A DNA stretch of 64,000 bases from Streptomyces sp. CMB-StM0423 (lineage in GTDB: Bacteria > Actinomycetota > Actinomycetes > Streptomycetales > Streptomycetaceae), in the NCBI RefSeq assembly GCF_002847285.1, contig NZ_CP025407.1:3288501-3352500 (forward strand), given 5' to 3'. Each line of letters opens with the position of its first letter. Position 1 is the first letter of the stretch. The notes beneath the pieces are model-generated. The model was not told the origin of the DNA. It saw only the letters and a list, made by a program, of their open reading frames with translations, and made no database searches. The position numbers and the translations under genes were made by a program. Shown in pieces: positions 56,837-64,000 of this stretch.

Positions 56837-57289
56837 CTACTCCTCCGCGATCTCGCCCACCCTGCTCTCCCACATCGTGGACAGCACCACTGTCGTCGCC
56901 GTGTGCGAGACGCCCGTGATCCGCGACATCCGCCGGACCGTCTTCCCCAGCCCGTCCACGTCCGGCGCCCGCACCTTGAGCATGAAGGAGTCCGCCCCGG
57001 CGATGAAGAAGCAGTCCTCGATCTCCGGCAGGTCGCGCAGCCGGTCCGCGACGTCGTCGTGGTCCACCGCCTCGGAGAGCGAGATCCCGACGAGCGCGGT
57101 GACGCCCCGGCCCAGCAGGGCGGCGTCGACGGTGGCGCGGTAGCCGGTGATCACCCCGGCGGCCTCCAGGCGGTTGATCCGGTCCGTGACGCTGGGTCCG
57201 GAGAGCCCCACGAGCCGGCCCAGCTCGGCGTACGAGGCCCGGCCGTTCTCCCGCAGGGCCTGGATGAGCTGCCTGTCGACGGCGTCCAT
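56837..57289 (-). CDS. Lrp/AsnC-family transcriptional regulator
   Basis: A 150-residue regulator. The HTH is ASYAELGRLVGLSGPSVTDR followed by INRLEAAGVI, and the RAM effector domain starts about residue 65 (TALVGISLSEAVDHDDV, GADSFMLKVRA). ATG 57289 is preferred over the upstream TTG at 57301. It lies between ubiX and the mqnE-like gene and may regulate them. Confidence 0.88.
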   Translation of the reverse strand: MDAVDRQLIQALRENGRASYAELGRLVGLSGPSVTDRINRLEAAGVITGYRATVDAALLGRGVTALVGISLSEAVDHDDVADRLRDLPEIEDCFFIAGADSFMLKVRAPDVDGLGKTVRRMSRITGVSHTATTVVLSTMWESRVGEIAEE

Positions 57290-57376
57290 GTGCGATCTCA
57301 AGCCTTCCGTGCTGCTGTGCCGGCTGCCGGCTTTCTGCTGCGTGCGTGTGCTGCGTGCGGTCTGCTGCGTGCTGTG

Positions 57377-58126
57377 TCAGCGGGAGCGCCCCAGCTCCCC
57401 TTCCCATCTGCGATAGAGCTTGTGCGCCACGCCCGCGGCGTCGAGGGCGCGGCCGGCGACGAAGTCCACGAGGTCCTGGATGCCGGTGGCCCCGGCGTAG
57501 AAGGCGGGTGCGGCCGGGAGGACCACGGCGCCCGCCTCGTCCAGGGCGACCATCTGCCGCAGCGTCGGCCCGGGCAGCGGCGTCTCCCGTACGACGACGA
57601 CGAGCGGCCGGCCCTCCTTCAGCGTCACGCTCGCCGCGCGCTGGAGGAGGTCCTTGGAGAGCCCGAGCGCGATGCCGGCCACCGCGGCGGTCGACGCCGG
57701 GACGACGATCATGCCCTTCGCGGCGTACGAACCGGAGGAGGGGCCGGCCGCCAGATCGCCGGCCGCCCAGTGCCGTACGCCGGACAGGTCCATCGCCGGG
57801 TCGAAGGCGTCCGGGCTGCCGTCGGCGCCGACGGCGAGCCAGCGCCGCAGGTCGTCGCGCCAGTGCGCGTCGCGGAACGGGCCGCCCGTCTCGTCCAGCA
57901 GCGTCAGCCGCGCGGCCCTGCTGACGACGAGGTCGACGGCCTCCCCGGCCTGCAGCAGCGCGCGCAGCACGGCGGCGGCGTACGGGGTGCCGGAGGCGCC
58001 GGAGACGCCGACGACCCAGGGCCGGCGCCGGTCGCGGCCCGGCTGCCCGGCGTGCGGCTCGGCGTGCGGCACCTCGGACGGCGGCCCGTCCGGGTCCTCG
58101 TACGGCGTCTGGTGCGGCGGCTCCAC
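57377..58126 (-). CDS. ubiX: UbiX-like flavin prenyltransferase
   Basis: A 249-residue protein with a Pro-rich N-terminal extension of about 35 residues. The core starts VVGVSGASGTPYAAAVLRAL, the FMN-binding loop, and SYAAKGMIVVPASTAAVAGI and LVVVVRETPL are typical. It makes prenylated FMN, the cofactor for the UbiD decarboxylase encoded further on. No ribosome site precedes GTG 58126; TAGGCT lies about 6 bases before it, so the mRNA is probably leaderless. Confidence 0.88.
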   Translation of the reverse strand: MEPPHQTPYEDPDGPPSEVPHAEPHAGQPGRDRRRPWVVGVSGASGTPYAAAVLRALLQAGEAVDLVVSRAARLTLLDETGGPFRDAHWRDDLRRWLAVGADGSPDAFDPAMDLSGVRHWAAGDLAAGPSSGSYAAKGMIVVPASTAAVAGIALGLSKDLLQRAASVTLKEGRPLVVVVRETPLPGPTLRQMVALDEAGAVVLPAAPAFYAGATGIQDLVDFVAGRALDAAGVAHKLYRRWEGELGRSR

Positions 58127-58216
58127 CCGGCGAGCCTATCCGGCACCGGGAACCGCGGCGCAGGCCGCCTGCGTTTCCCTCAGGGAGGACACACTGGTCC
58201 GAAGGGGGCTCGGGTG

Positions 58217-58867
58217 ATGTACGAACCTTACGGGCGCGGCACCCCCGCCGCGCGGCCCGCACGGGCGGCTCGGCCGCCGCGCGGGCGAATATACGTGAAG
58301 CGCGCCGCGCTGGTGATGCTCGCGTGGGTGGCGCTGCTGTGGGTGCTGGAGGCGGTCGACCAGGCCGGCGGCAACAAGCTGGACACGTACGCGATCACGC
58401 CGCGGGACTTCGGCGAGCTGCGTGACGTGATCCCGGCGTCGTTCATGCACTTCGGCTGGGACCACCTGTCGGCGAACACGGGGCCGCTGCTGGTGCTGGG
58501 CTTCATAGCGGCGATGCGGGGGATCGGGCGGTTCGTGGGCGTGGTCGCGGTGATCATGCTGGTGAGCGGGCTCGGGGTGTGGCTGGTCTCGCCCGCGGGC
58601 ACGGCCACGGCGGGCGCGTCCGGGGTCGTCTTCGGCCTCTTCGGCTACGTGGCGGTGCGCGGCTTCGTCGACCGGCGGATGTCCGACGTGCTGATCGGCA
58701 TCGTGGTCGCCCTGGTCTACGGCTCGATGGTGTGGGGCGCGCTGCCGACGGACCAGGTCCTGGAGCAGTCGATCTCCTGGCAGGCCCACCTCTTCGGCCT
58801 CCTGGGCGGCGTCCTGGCGGCCTTCTACTTCAGCGACCGCAGAAGGGGCGCGCTTCGGGCGGGCTAG
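58217..58867 (+). CDS. Rhomboid-family intramembrane serine protease
   Basis: A 216-residue protein with about six transmembrane helices. The catalytic Ser is in TAGASGVVFGLFGY and the His in SWQAHLFGLLGGVLAAF; FMHFGWDHLSANT is the conserved second-helix motif. It cleaves membrane protein substrates, unknown here. GTG 58214 is an alternative start. Confidence 0.88.
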   Translation: MYEPYGRGTPAARPARAARPPRGRIYVKRAALVMLAWVALLWVLEAVDQAGGNKLDTYAITPRDFGELRDVIPASFMHFGWDHLSANTGPLLVLGFIAAMRGIGRFVGVVAVIMLVSGLGVWLVSPAGTATAGASGVVFGLFGYVAVRGFVDRRMSDVLIGIVVALVYGSMVWGALPTDQVLEQSISWQAHLFGLLGGVLAAFYFSDRRRGALRAG

Positions 58868-58914
58868 GGTCTGTGTCCGAAGCGGAACGGACGATCACCC
58901 GGGGGATGGGACGT

Positions 58915-59541
58915 ATGCCCGAGCAGGACCCCAGCGACGACCGGGCGGCCGCACAGCCGCCCGGAGACCCGGCCGGACAGCAGCCACCGCTTTTGCCGCC
59001 GTACGCACCGCCGGGTGCCCCGACGCCGTACGCACCACAGGGCGCCCCCGCCCACTACCCACACCCGGGCCCCGCCGTCCCGTACCCGCCGCAGCTCTAC
59101 CCGCACGGCCCGCCCGGCAAGCCGCCGCCCGACTCGGCGATGTGGGCGCACCTGTCCGCGCTGCTCATCTTCATCGCCGGTACCGGCGCCTGCTGCATCG
59201 GCTTCCTGATCGCCTGGATCGGGCCGCTGAACATCCGCGGCAAGTCCGGGGACCCGTTCGTCCGCCACCACGGCACCGAGGGCCTGAACTGGGGCATCAC
59301 CCAGATCGTCGCGGTCGTCGTCTTCGGCGCGCTGACGGGCGGGAGCATTTACCTGGCTGAGGAACAGGGCTGGCCGGAGTGGGTGCCGGCGGTGCCGATG
59401 GCGGCGTGGGGGGTGCACCTGGCGACGTCCTTCGCCTTCGCGATCGTCGGCTGCAGGCGGGCCAAGAACGGTGTGCTGTGGTCGTACCCGCGGGCGGTCG
59501 CGCTCCCGTTCACCAAGCCCTCTGGGAGACCGATGCCGTGA
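58915..59541 (+). CDS. DUF4870 domain membrane protein with Pro-rich N-terminus
   Basis: A 208-residue protein. About 85 residues of Pro/Ala/Tyr-rich tail precede the DUF4870 core (WAHLSALLIFIAGTGACCIG, then VRHHGTEGLNWGITQI), with about three to four helices. Function unknown. ATG 58906 is an alternative. Its stop overlaps the RelE-like gene by 4 bp (GTGA). Confidence 0.82.
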   Translation: MPEQDPSDDRAAAQPPGDPAGQQPPLLPPYAPPGAPTPYAPQGAPAHYPHPGPAVPYPPQLYPHGPPGKPPPDSAMWAHLSALLIFIAGTGACCIGFLIAWIGPLNIRGKSGDPFVRHHGTEGLNWGITQIVAVVVFGALTGGSIYLAEEQGWPEWVPAVPMAAWGVHLATSFAFAIVGCRRAKNGVLWSYPRAVALPFTKPSGRPMP

Positions 59542-59756
59542 ACGCGGCCGCCGTTTTCCTCGATGGCGACCCCGCCGGGCTGCGCGCGCTCATCGACGGC
59601 ATCGACGCGCTCGCCACGGAGCAGCGCCCGAAGAACTCGGCTCCGTGGGGCACCGGCAAGCGCCGCCTGCGGGTCGGCCGCTACCGGGCGATCTACCGGA
59701 TCGACGACGGCATGGTCACCGTGCTGGTACTCCACGCCGGCCGTTGGGCGGCATGA
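59538..59756 (+). CDS. Solitary RelE/ParE-like protein
   Basis: A 72-residue protein. KRRLRVGRYRAIYRIDDGMV matches the core and C-terminal strands of RelE/ParE toxins, which cut mRNA on the ribosome or poison gyrase. No antitoxin gene is beside it: the upstream partner, overlapping by GTGA, is a DUF4870 membrane protein. The toxin may be inactive, or its antitoxin elsewhere. Confidence 0.72.
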   Translation: MNAAAVFLDGDPAGLRALIDGIDALATEQRPKNSAPWGTGKRRLRVGRYRAIYRIDDGMVTVLVLHAGRWAA

Positions 59757-59766
59757 CCCCGGCGGG

Positions 59767-60687
59767 TCAGAGGCTCAGGTCGCGGACGAAGAGGTCTGCT
59801 GCGGCGCAGCAGAAGAGGATGATGCCGATCACGCCGTTGAGGGTGAAGAACGCGCGGTTCAGGCGGCTCAGGTCGTCCGGGCGGACGATGCTGTGCTCGT
59901 ACGCGAACACGCCCGCCACCACCGCCAGGCCGACCCAGAACAGCGCGCCCGCGTCCGTCGCCAGGGCGTACCAGACGAACAGCGCCATCGTCACGACGTG
60001 CGCCACCCGCGCCCCGTACAGCGCGCCCGCGATGCCGAAGCGGGCCGGGACCGAGCGGATGCCCTGGGCGCGGTCGGTGTCGACGTCCTGGCAGGCGTAG
60101 ATCAGGTCGAAGCCGCCGATCCACACGCCCACCGCGAGCCCCAGCAGCACCGCGGGCCACGACCACTCCCCCGTGACCGCCAGCCACGCGCCGATCGGGC
60201 CGATCGCCTGGGCGAGGCCGAGGATCGCGTGCGGGTACGTCGTGAATCGCTTGCCGTACGGATAGACCACCATCGGCACCGCCGCGACCGGCGCCAGCAC
60301 CAGGCACAGCGGGTTCAGCAGTGCCGCGGCGCCCAAGAAGATCGCCAGCGCGATCAGCGCGCCCGTCCACGCCGAGCGTACGGAGACCGCGCCGGTGACC
60401 AGTTCGCGGTGGGCGGTGCGCGGGTTGCGGCCGTCGATCTCGCGGTCGATGATCCGGTTCGCGGCCATCGCGAACGTCCGCAGCGCCACCATCGCGACCG
60501 TGACGAGCAGCAGTGTCCCCCACTCGATCGCCCCGTCGCCGTCGACCAGCATGGCCGTCAGCGCGGCGATGTACGCGAACGGCAGCGCGAAGATCGAGTG
60601 CTCGATCATCACCAGCCGCAGAAAGGCCCGTACGCCGCTGCCCGACCGGGCGGGGCCCGGGCCGACGACGCTCCCCGCGGCCGTCAC
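59767..60687 (-). CDS. mqnP: UbiA-family prenyltransferase of menaquinone synthesis
   Basis: A 306-residue integral membrane enzyme with about eight to nine helices. The Asp-rich motifs NRIIDREIDGRNPRT and YACQDVDTD bind the Mg2+-prenyl diphosphate. In this position, coupled to ubiD (GTGA overlap) and with ubiX close by, it should be MqnP, which prenylates 1,4-dihydroxy-6-naphthoate. It lies on the minus strand, convergent with the RelE-like gene. Confidence 0.9.
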   Translation of the reverse strand: MTAAGSVVGPGPARSGSGVRAFLRLVMIEHSIFALPFAYIAALTAMLVDGDGAIEWGTLLLVTVAMVALRTFAMAANRIIDREIDGRNPRTAHRELVTGAVSVRSAWTGALIALAIFLGAAALLNPLCLVLAPVAAVPMVVYPYGKRFTTYPHAILGLAQAIGPIGAWLAVTGEWSWPAVLLGLAVGVWIGGFDLIYACQDVDTDRAQGIRSVPARFGIAGALYGARVAHVVTMALFVWYALATDAGALFWVGLAVVAGVFAYEHSIVRPDDLSRLNRAFFTLNGVIGIILFCCAAADLFVRDLSL

Positions 60688-62129
60688 AGGCCGTACTCCC
60701 GCCACCGGGCGTCGACCTTCGCCGCCGTGTCCGGATCGGAGACGACCATCTCCGGCCAGCCGCGCGTGTAGCCCTCCTCGGGCAGCTTCGCGGTGGCGTC
60801 GATGCCCGCCTTGCCGCCCCAGAACTGCTGGTACGAGGCGTGGTCGAGGTGGTCGACCGGGCCCTCGACGACGGACAGGTCGCGGGAGTAGTCGGTGTTG
60901 CCCAGCGCCCGCCAGGCGACCTCCTGGAGGTCGTGCACGTCGCAGTCGGCGTCGACCACGATGATCAGCTTGGTCAGCGACATCATGTGCGCGCCCCAGA
61001 TCGCGGACATGACCTTCTGCGCGTGCTTCGGGTACTTCTTGTCGATCGAGACGATCGCGCAGTTGTGGAAGCCGCCCGCCTCCGGCAGGTGGTAGTCCAC
61101 GATGTCCGGCACGATCACCTTCAGCAGCGGCAGGAAGAACCGCTCGGTGGCCCGGCCCAGCGGCCCGTCCTCGGTCGGCGGGCGGCCGACGACGATGGAC
61201 TGCAGCAGCGGGCGGCGGCGCATCGTGACCGCGTCGATGGTCAGCGCGGGGAACGGCTCCTGCGGGGTGTAGAAGCCGGTGTGGTCGCCGAACGGGCCCT
61301 CCGGCAGCTCCTTGCCGGGCTCCAGCCAGCCTTCGAGCACCACCTCGGCGTGCGCGGGGACCTGGAGCGGCACGGTCTTGCAGTCGACCATCTCGACGCG
61401 CTTGCCGCCGATGAAGCCGGCGAGCATGTACTCGTCCATGTCGCCGGGCAGCGGCGCGGTCGCCGCGTACGTCACGGCAGGCGGGCAGCCGAAGGCGATG
61501 GCCACCGGCAGCTTCTCGCCGCGGCGGGCGGCGACCTGGTAGTGGTTGCGGCTGTCCTTGTGGATCTGCCAGTGCATGCCGATGGTGCGGCGGTCGTGGC
61601 GCTGGAGGCGGTAGAGGCCGAGGTTGCGCACGCCGGTCTCGGGGTCCTTGGTGTGGGTGAGGCCCAGGTTGTAGAAGGACCCGCCGTCCTGGGGCCAGGT
61701 GAAGAGCGCGGGGATCGTGTCGAGGTCGACGTCGTCGCCGGTGAGCACGACCTCCTGGACCGGCCCGTCCTTCGCCTTCCGCGGCGGTACGTGCGCCATG
61801 GTGCCGAGCTTGCCGAACGCCTCGCGTACGCCCGTGAAGCCCTGCGGCAGTTCGGGCTTGAGCAGCCCGCCGATGCGCTCGCCGATCTCCGCGTACGAGC
61901 CGAGGCCGAGGGCTTTGAGGAGCCGGCGGTCGGTGCCGTAGACGTTCATCGCCAGCGGCATGGCGGAGCCCTTGACGTTCTCGAAGAGCAGCGCGGGTCC
62001 GCCGCCCTTGTTCACGCGGTCGGTGATCTCGCCGACTTCGAGGTACGGATCGACCTCGGCCTTGATGCGCTTGAGGTCGCCGTCGCGCTCCAGAGCCCGC
62101 AGCAGCGAGCGGAGATCGTCGTAAGCCAT
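60684..62129 (-). CDS. ubiD: UbiD-family decarboxylase of menaquinone synthesis
   Basis: A 481-residue enzyme using prenylated FMN from UbiX. Conserved blocks include NKGGGPALLFENVKG, RLQRHDRRTIGMHWQIHKD and EGPFGDHTGFYTPQEPFP with the catalytic Glu-Arg-Glu region. It removes the naphthoate carboxyl group before or after prenylation. ATG 62129 begins MAYDDLRSLLRALERDG. It overlaps the prenyltransferase. Confidence 0.92.
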   Translation of the reverse strand: MAYDDLRSLLRALERDGDLKRIKAEVDPYLEVGEITDRVNKGGGPALLFENVKGSAMPLAMNVYGTDRRLLKALGLGSYAEIGERIGGLLKPELPQGFTGVREAFGKLGTMAHVPPRKAKDGPVQEVVLTGDDVDLDTIPALFTWPQDGGSFYNLGLTHTKDPETGVRNLGLYRLQRHDRRTIGMHWQIHKDSRNHYQVAARRGEKLPVAIAFGCPPAVTYAATAPLPGDMDEYMLAGFIGGKRVEMVDCKTVPLQVPAHAEVVLEGWLEPGKELPEGPFGDHTGFYTPQEPFPALTIDAVTMRRRPLLQSIVVGRPPTEDGPLGRATERFFLPLLKVIVPDIVDYHLPEAGGFHNCAIVSIDKKYPKHAQKVMSAIWGAHMMSLTKLIIVVDADCDVHDLQEVAWRALGNTDYSRDLSVVEGPVDHLDHASYQQFWGGKAGIDATAKLPEEGYTRGWPEMVVSDPDTAAKVDARWREYGL

Positions 62130-62319
62130 GCGCCCCAGTATCCGCCAGGCGCCGGGCGCGATCCGCGAAGGGGGTACGGGGCGGGGCGCGGGCGGGGTCG
62201 CGGGGGTGTCCCCGGCACGGATTACCCTGGACGGACCGCGGGATCCGTACGGGAGCCGCACCGAACCCGGCGCGGGGGACCGCCGCACCGCCGCTGCACC
62301 GCACGTCGAAGGGCCCCAC

Positions 62320-62745
62320 ATGCTCAGGTATCTGCCGTTTCTCCTGGTCCTGGCGGTGTGGATCTATGCGTTCATCGACTGTCTGAACACCCCGGAGAAG
62401 GACGTACGGAACCTGCCCAAGCTGGTCTGGGTGGCGATCATCGTGCTCTTCGGCTCGGTGCTCTTCGGCCCGCTGGCGTGGTTCATCGGCGGCCGGCCGC
62501 GGGGCCGCCCGGTGATCGCCGGCGAGGGCGCGGGCGGCGGCGGGCGCCGGCCGGGGCGGGGCGGCTGGGTGGCGCCCGACGACAATCCGGACTTCCTCCG
62601 CTCGCTGGGCGAGGACCGGCGGAAGGACGAGCCCCGCGGGGAGCCTCGCGAGGAGCCGCGGCAGGAGCCGGAGGACGAGCGCGGCCGCGAGCGGGACGAG
62701 GAAGGTCCGGAAGGACGCCAGGGACCCGACGAGGACCGGCGCTGA
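62320..62745 (+). CDS. PLDc_N-domain membrane protein (copy 1)
   Basis: A 141-residue protein. Two helices (YLPFLLVLAVWIYAFIDCL and PKLVWVAIIVLFGSVLFGPL) form the phospholipase-D-nuclease N-terminal (PLDc_N) module. Gly-rich and acidic tail follows with WVAPDDNPDFLRSLGED. The PLDc_N module alone has no enzymatic residues. It is a tandem paralogue of the next gene. Confidence 0.85.
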   Translation: MLRYLPFLLVLAVWIYAFIDCLNTPEKDVRNLPKLVWVAIIVLFGSVLFGPLAWFIGGRPRGRPVIAGEGAGGGGRRPGRGGWVAPDDNPDFLRSLGEDRRKDEPRGEPREEPRQEPEDERGRERDEEGPEGRQGPDEDRR

Positions 62746-62816
62746 GACGTTAACCTGACGCGGAGACGCAGCGGGGGCCGAGGCCGTAGCCCCGCGACAT
62801 TCAGGGGGTTTGCCGC

Positions 62817-63215
62817 GTGCTCCGCTACCTGCCGTTGTTCGTCCTCCTCGGCGTGGTGATCTACGCGCTGCTCGACTGCGCGACCACGAGGAAGGAAGAC
62901 GCCAAGCACCTCCCCAAGATCGCCTGGATCATCCTCATCGTCCTGTTCCCGCTGCTGGGTTCGATCGGCTGGCTGATAGCCGGCCGCAATCGCCGCCGCC
63001 CGCCGGCCGGCGGCTCGGGCGGGGGCGGCGGCACCGGCCGGGGGCGGCGCTCGACGTGGGTGGCGCCGGACGACAACCCGGAGTTCCTGAAGAAGCTCGG
63101 CGACGAGAACGCGAAGGGCGACGAGGGCAAGAGCGACGAAGCGGACGACGGGGATGACGGGGACGACGAGGGCGAAGGCGACGCCAAGCGGGACGGCGAC
63201 CCGCGCAAGAAGTGA
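62817..63215 (+). CDS. PLDc_N-domain membrane protein (copy 2)
   Basis: A 132-residue protein with the same two helices, a Gly-rich linker and WVAPDDNPEFLKKLGDE, then a long Asp/Glu/Lys-rich tail. It begins with GTG 62817. The shared PDDNP motif shows both copies arose by duplication. The function is unknown. Confidence 0.85.
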   Translation: MLRYLPLFVLLGVVIYALLDCATTRKEDAKHLPKIAWIILIVLFPLLGSIGWLIAGRNRRRPPAGGSGGGGGTGRGRRSTWVAPDDNPEFLKKLGDENAKGDEGKSDEADDGDDGDDEGEGDAKRDGDPRKK

Positions 63216-63251
63216 TCCCCGCCTCCCCCGCGCCCGAAGGGCGAGCCGGCG

Positions 63252-63659
63252 TCAGTCCCAGCTCCCGGTGGTGATCATCCACAGGTGGCCATCCGGGTCG
63301 GCGAAGGTGCCGGTGTAGCCCCAGGGCTGCTTGGCCGGCTCCGCGACGATCTGCGCGCCCGCCGTGCGGGCGCGGCCGACCAGGGCGTCCACGTCGGCCT
63401 CGGTGCCGGCGGAGACGCTGAGGACGCACTCGCTGTGGCCGCGGGGGGCGACCTCGTGGTCGCCGGTGATCCAGCCGAAGCCGCCGGTCGGGACGAGCAT
63501 GATGCGCAGGCCGTCGGTCACGGCGAACTGCAGCGGCTCCGGCACCCCGTCCTCGGCGAGTTCGCCGATGGCTTCGAGACCCAGTCCTTCGCGGTAGAAG
63601 CGGTGGGCCTCGCGGCGGTCCGCGGTCGGCAGGGCGACGGTGACGGGGGCGGCGAGCAT
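63252..63659 (-). CDS. VOC (glyoxalase-fold) family protein
   Basis: A 135-residue protein with two paired beta-alpha-beta-beta-beta modules (VTVALPTADRREAHRFYREG; SVSAGTEADVDALVGRAR; FADPDGHLWMIT). GGAGG lies 7 bases before ATG 63659. The function is not known. Confidence 0.85.
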   Translation of the reverse strand: MLAAPVTVALPTADRREAHRFYREGLGLEAIGELAEDGVPEPLQFAVTDGLRIMLVPTGGFGWITGDHEVAPRGHSECVLSVSAGTEADVDALVGRARTAGAQIVAEPAKQPWGYTGTFADPDGHLWMITTGSWD

Positions 63660-63734
63660 CGGGTGTCCTCCTCGGATCGGTTTCCTTACCTCTGCAGACG
63701 GACCGCGTGCCGCGGACTCATCGGTCGTCCGCGC

Positions 63735-63766
63735 TTGCAACCGGTACCCGGGTACAGGTTTACCGT
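63735..63766 (+). promoter_or_regulatory. MerR-type promoter with GTACCCGGGTAC palindrome
   Basis: TTGCAA (63735-63740) and TACCGT (63761-63766) are 20 bp apart, wider than the usual 17. A perfect 12-bp palindrome, GTACCCGGGTAC (63744-63755), fills the spacer. This is the arrangement used by MerR-family activators, which twist the DNA to realign the promoter elements. It drives the gene at 63813. Confidence 0.75.
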
Positions 63767-63812
63767 CGGGAGCGTCCCCGCCCGCGGGGACGCGACGACG
63801 GGAGTGAGCGCC

Positions 63813-64000
63813 ATGAGTGACCTTGCGTGGGTGCCGCGGTCCTGCACGCTGCCCACCGCGGAGCGGCCCCTGCGGGTGGCCGAGTGGGACGCGCTGTTCG
63901 CGGCCGGGCCGGTCTCGCTGTCCCGGCCGGGGCCGCTGCGGCTGCGGCTGGTGCTGGCGGACGGTCCCGGAGTCGGGGAGCGGGTACGGGAGTTGGCGGC
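63813..64000 (+). CDS. Hypothetical protein (partial, 3' end outside window)
   Basis: 62 codons are present from ATG 63813, with GGAG 8 bases upstream, and the frame is open to the window end. The product starts MSDLAWVPRSCTLPTAERPL, then RLRLVLADGPGVGERVRELA. I do not recognise a named family; similar small proteins accompany metal- or stress-responsive MerR genes in actinomycetes. The MerR-type promoter upstream suggests induction by a metal or redox signal. Confidence 0.6.
   Translation, partial: MSDLAWVPRSCTLPTAERPLRVAEWDALFAAGPVSLSRPGPLRLRLVLADGPGVGERVRELA

Overview
The window is high-GC actinobacterial chromosome, Streptomyces-like. Gene order, GTG/TTG starts, strong GGAGG ribosome sites and the futalosine menaquinone genes all point that way. 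I saw no rRNA, tRNA, CRISPR array or insertion sequence.

Region 1 (1-11.3 kb) holds the end of korA and korB (2-oxoglutarate:ferredoxin oxidoreductase), then mixed chromosomal genes: an HxlR regulator divergent from an NAD(P)-binding oxidoreductase, a RarD-like permease, an aminoglycoside phosphotransferase, a Nudix hydrolase, a CGNR zinc-finger regulator divergent from a VOC protein, a LolA-like exported protein, a long-chain polyprenyl diphosphate synthase and fumarylacetoacetase. Region 2 (11.3-27.4 kb) is a complete 14-gene complex I operon, nuoA to nuoN, on the minus strand with nearly every junction overlapping by a few bases. A clear Rex (NADH/NAD+ sensor) operator lies upstream of nuoA. 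Region 3 (28-41.7 kb) has a NlpC/P60 hydrolase, a menaquinone set (a geranylgeranyl-reductase-like flavoprotein, menG, mqnC, mqnA), a membrane Ser/Thr kinase, a cold-shock protein, an acyl-CoA synthetase, a frameshifted membrane protein gene, and an RHH/PIN toxin-antitoxin pair.

Region 4 (about 41.95-53.66 kb) is an 11.7-kb integrative conjugative element of the actinomycete (AICE) type. It carries a large serine integrase, a RepSA-type initiator, an FtsK-like Tra protein, small membrane and zinc-ribbon proteins, an SCO3933-type protein, a KorSA-like GntR repressor, two heavily structured non-coding blocks, an ATPase/TPR regulator pair and cargo including a phosphotransferase. It is integrated inside the 3' part of a sodium:dicarboxylate/amino-acid symporter gene. 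The displaced original 3' end of that gene (51 codons plus stop) lies next to the integrase at 41795-41950. The element brought its own homologous but diverged 3' end (56 codons), which restores the reading frame at 53495-53665. The flanks share a 7-bp core, ACGTTCG. This is the most interesting feature of the window.

Region 5 (54.9-64 kb) starts with a cysteine-rich leader peptide ahead of the symporter, then the second menaquinone cluster: an mqnE homologue that has lost its radical-SAM core, an Lrp regulator, ubiX, a mqnP-type ubiA prenyltransferase and ubiD. A rhomboid protease, a DUF4870 protein coupled to a solitary RelE-like protein, two tandem PLDc_N membrane proteins, a VOC protein and a MerR-type promoter before a truncated gene complete it. 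Across the window, ferredoxin reduction, complex I, menaquinone head-group synthesis, side-chain synthesis and quinone methylation are concentrated together.
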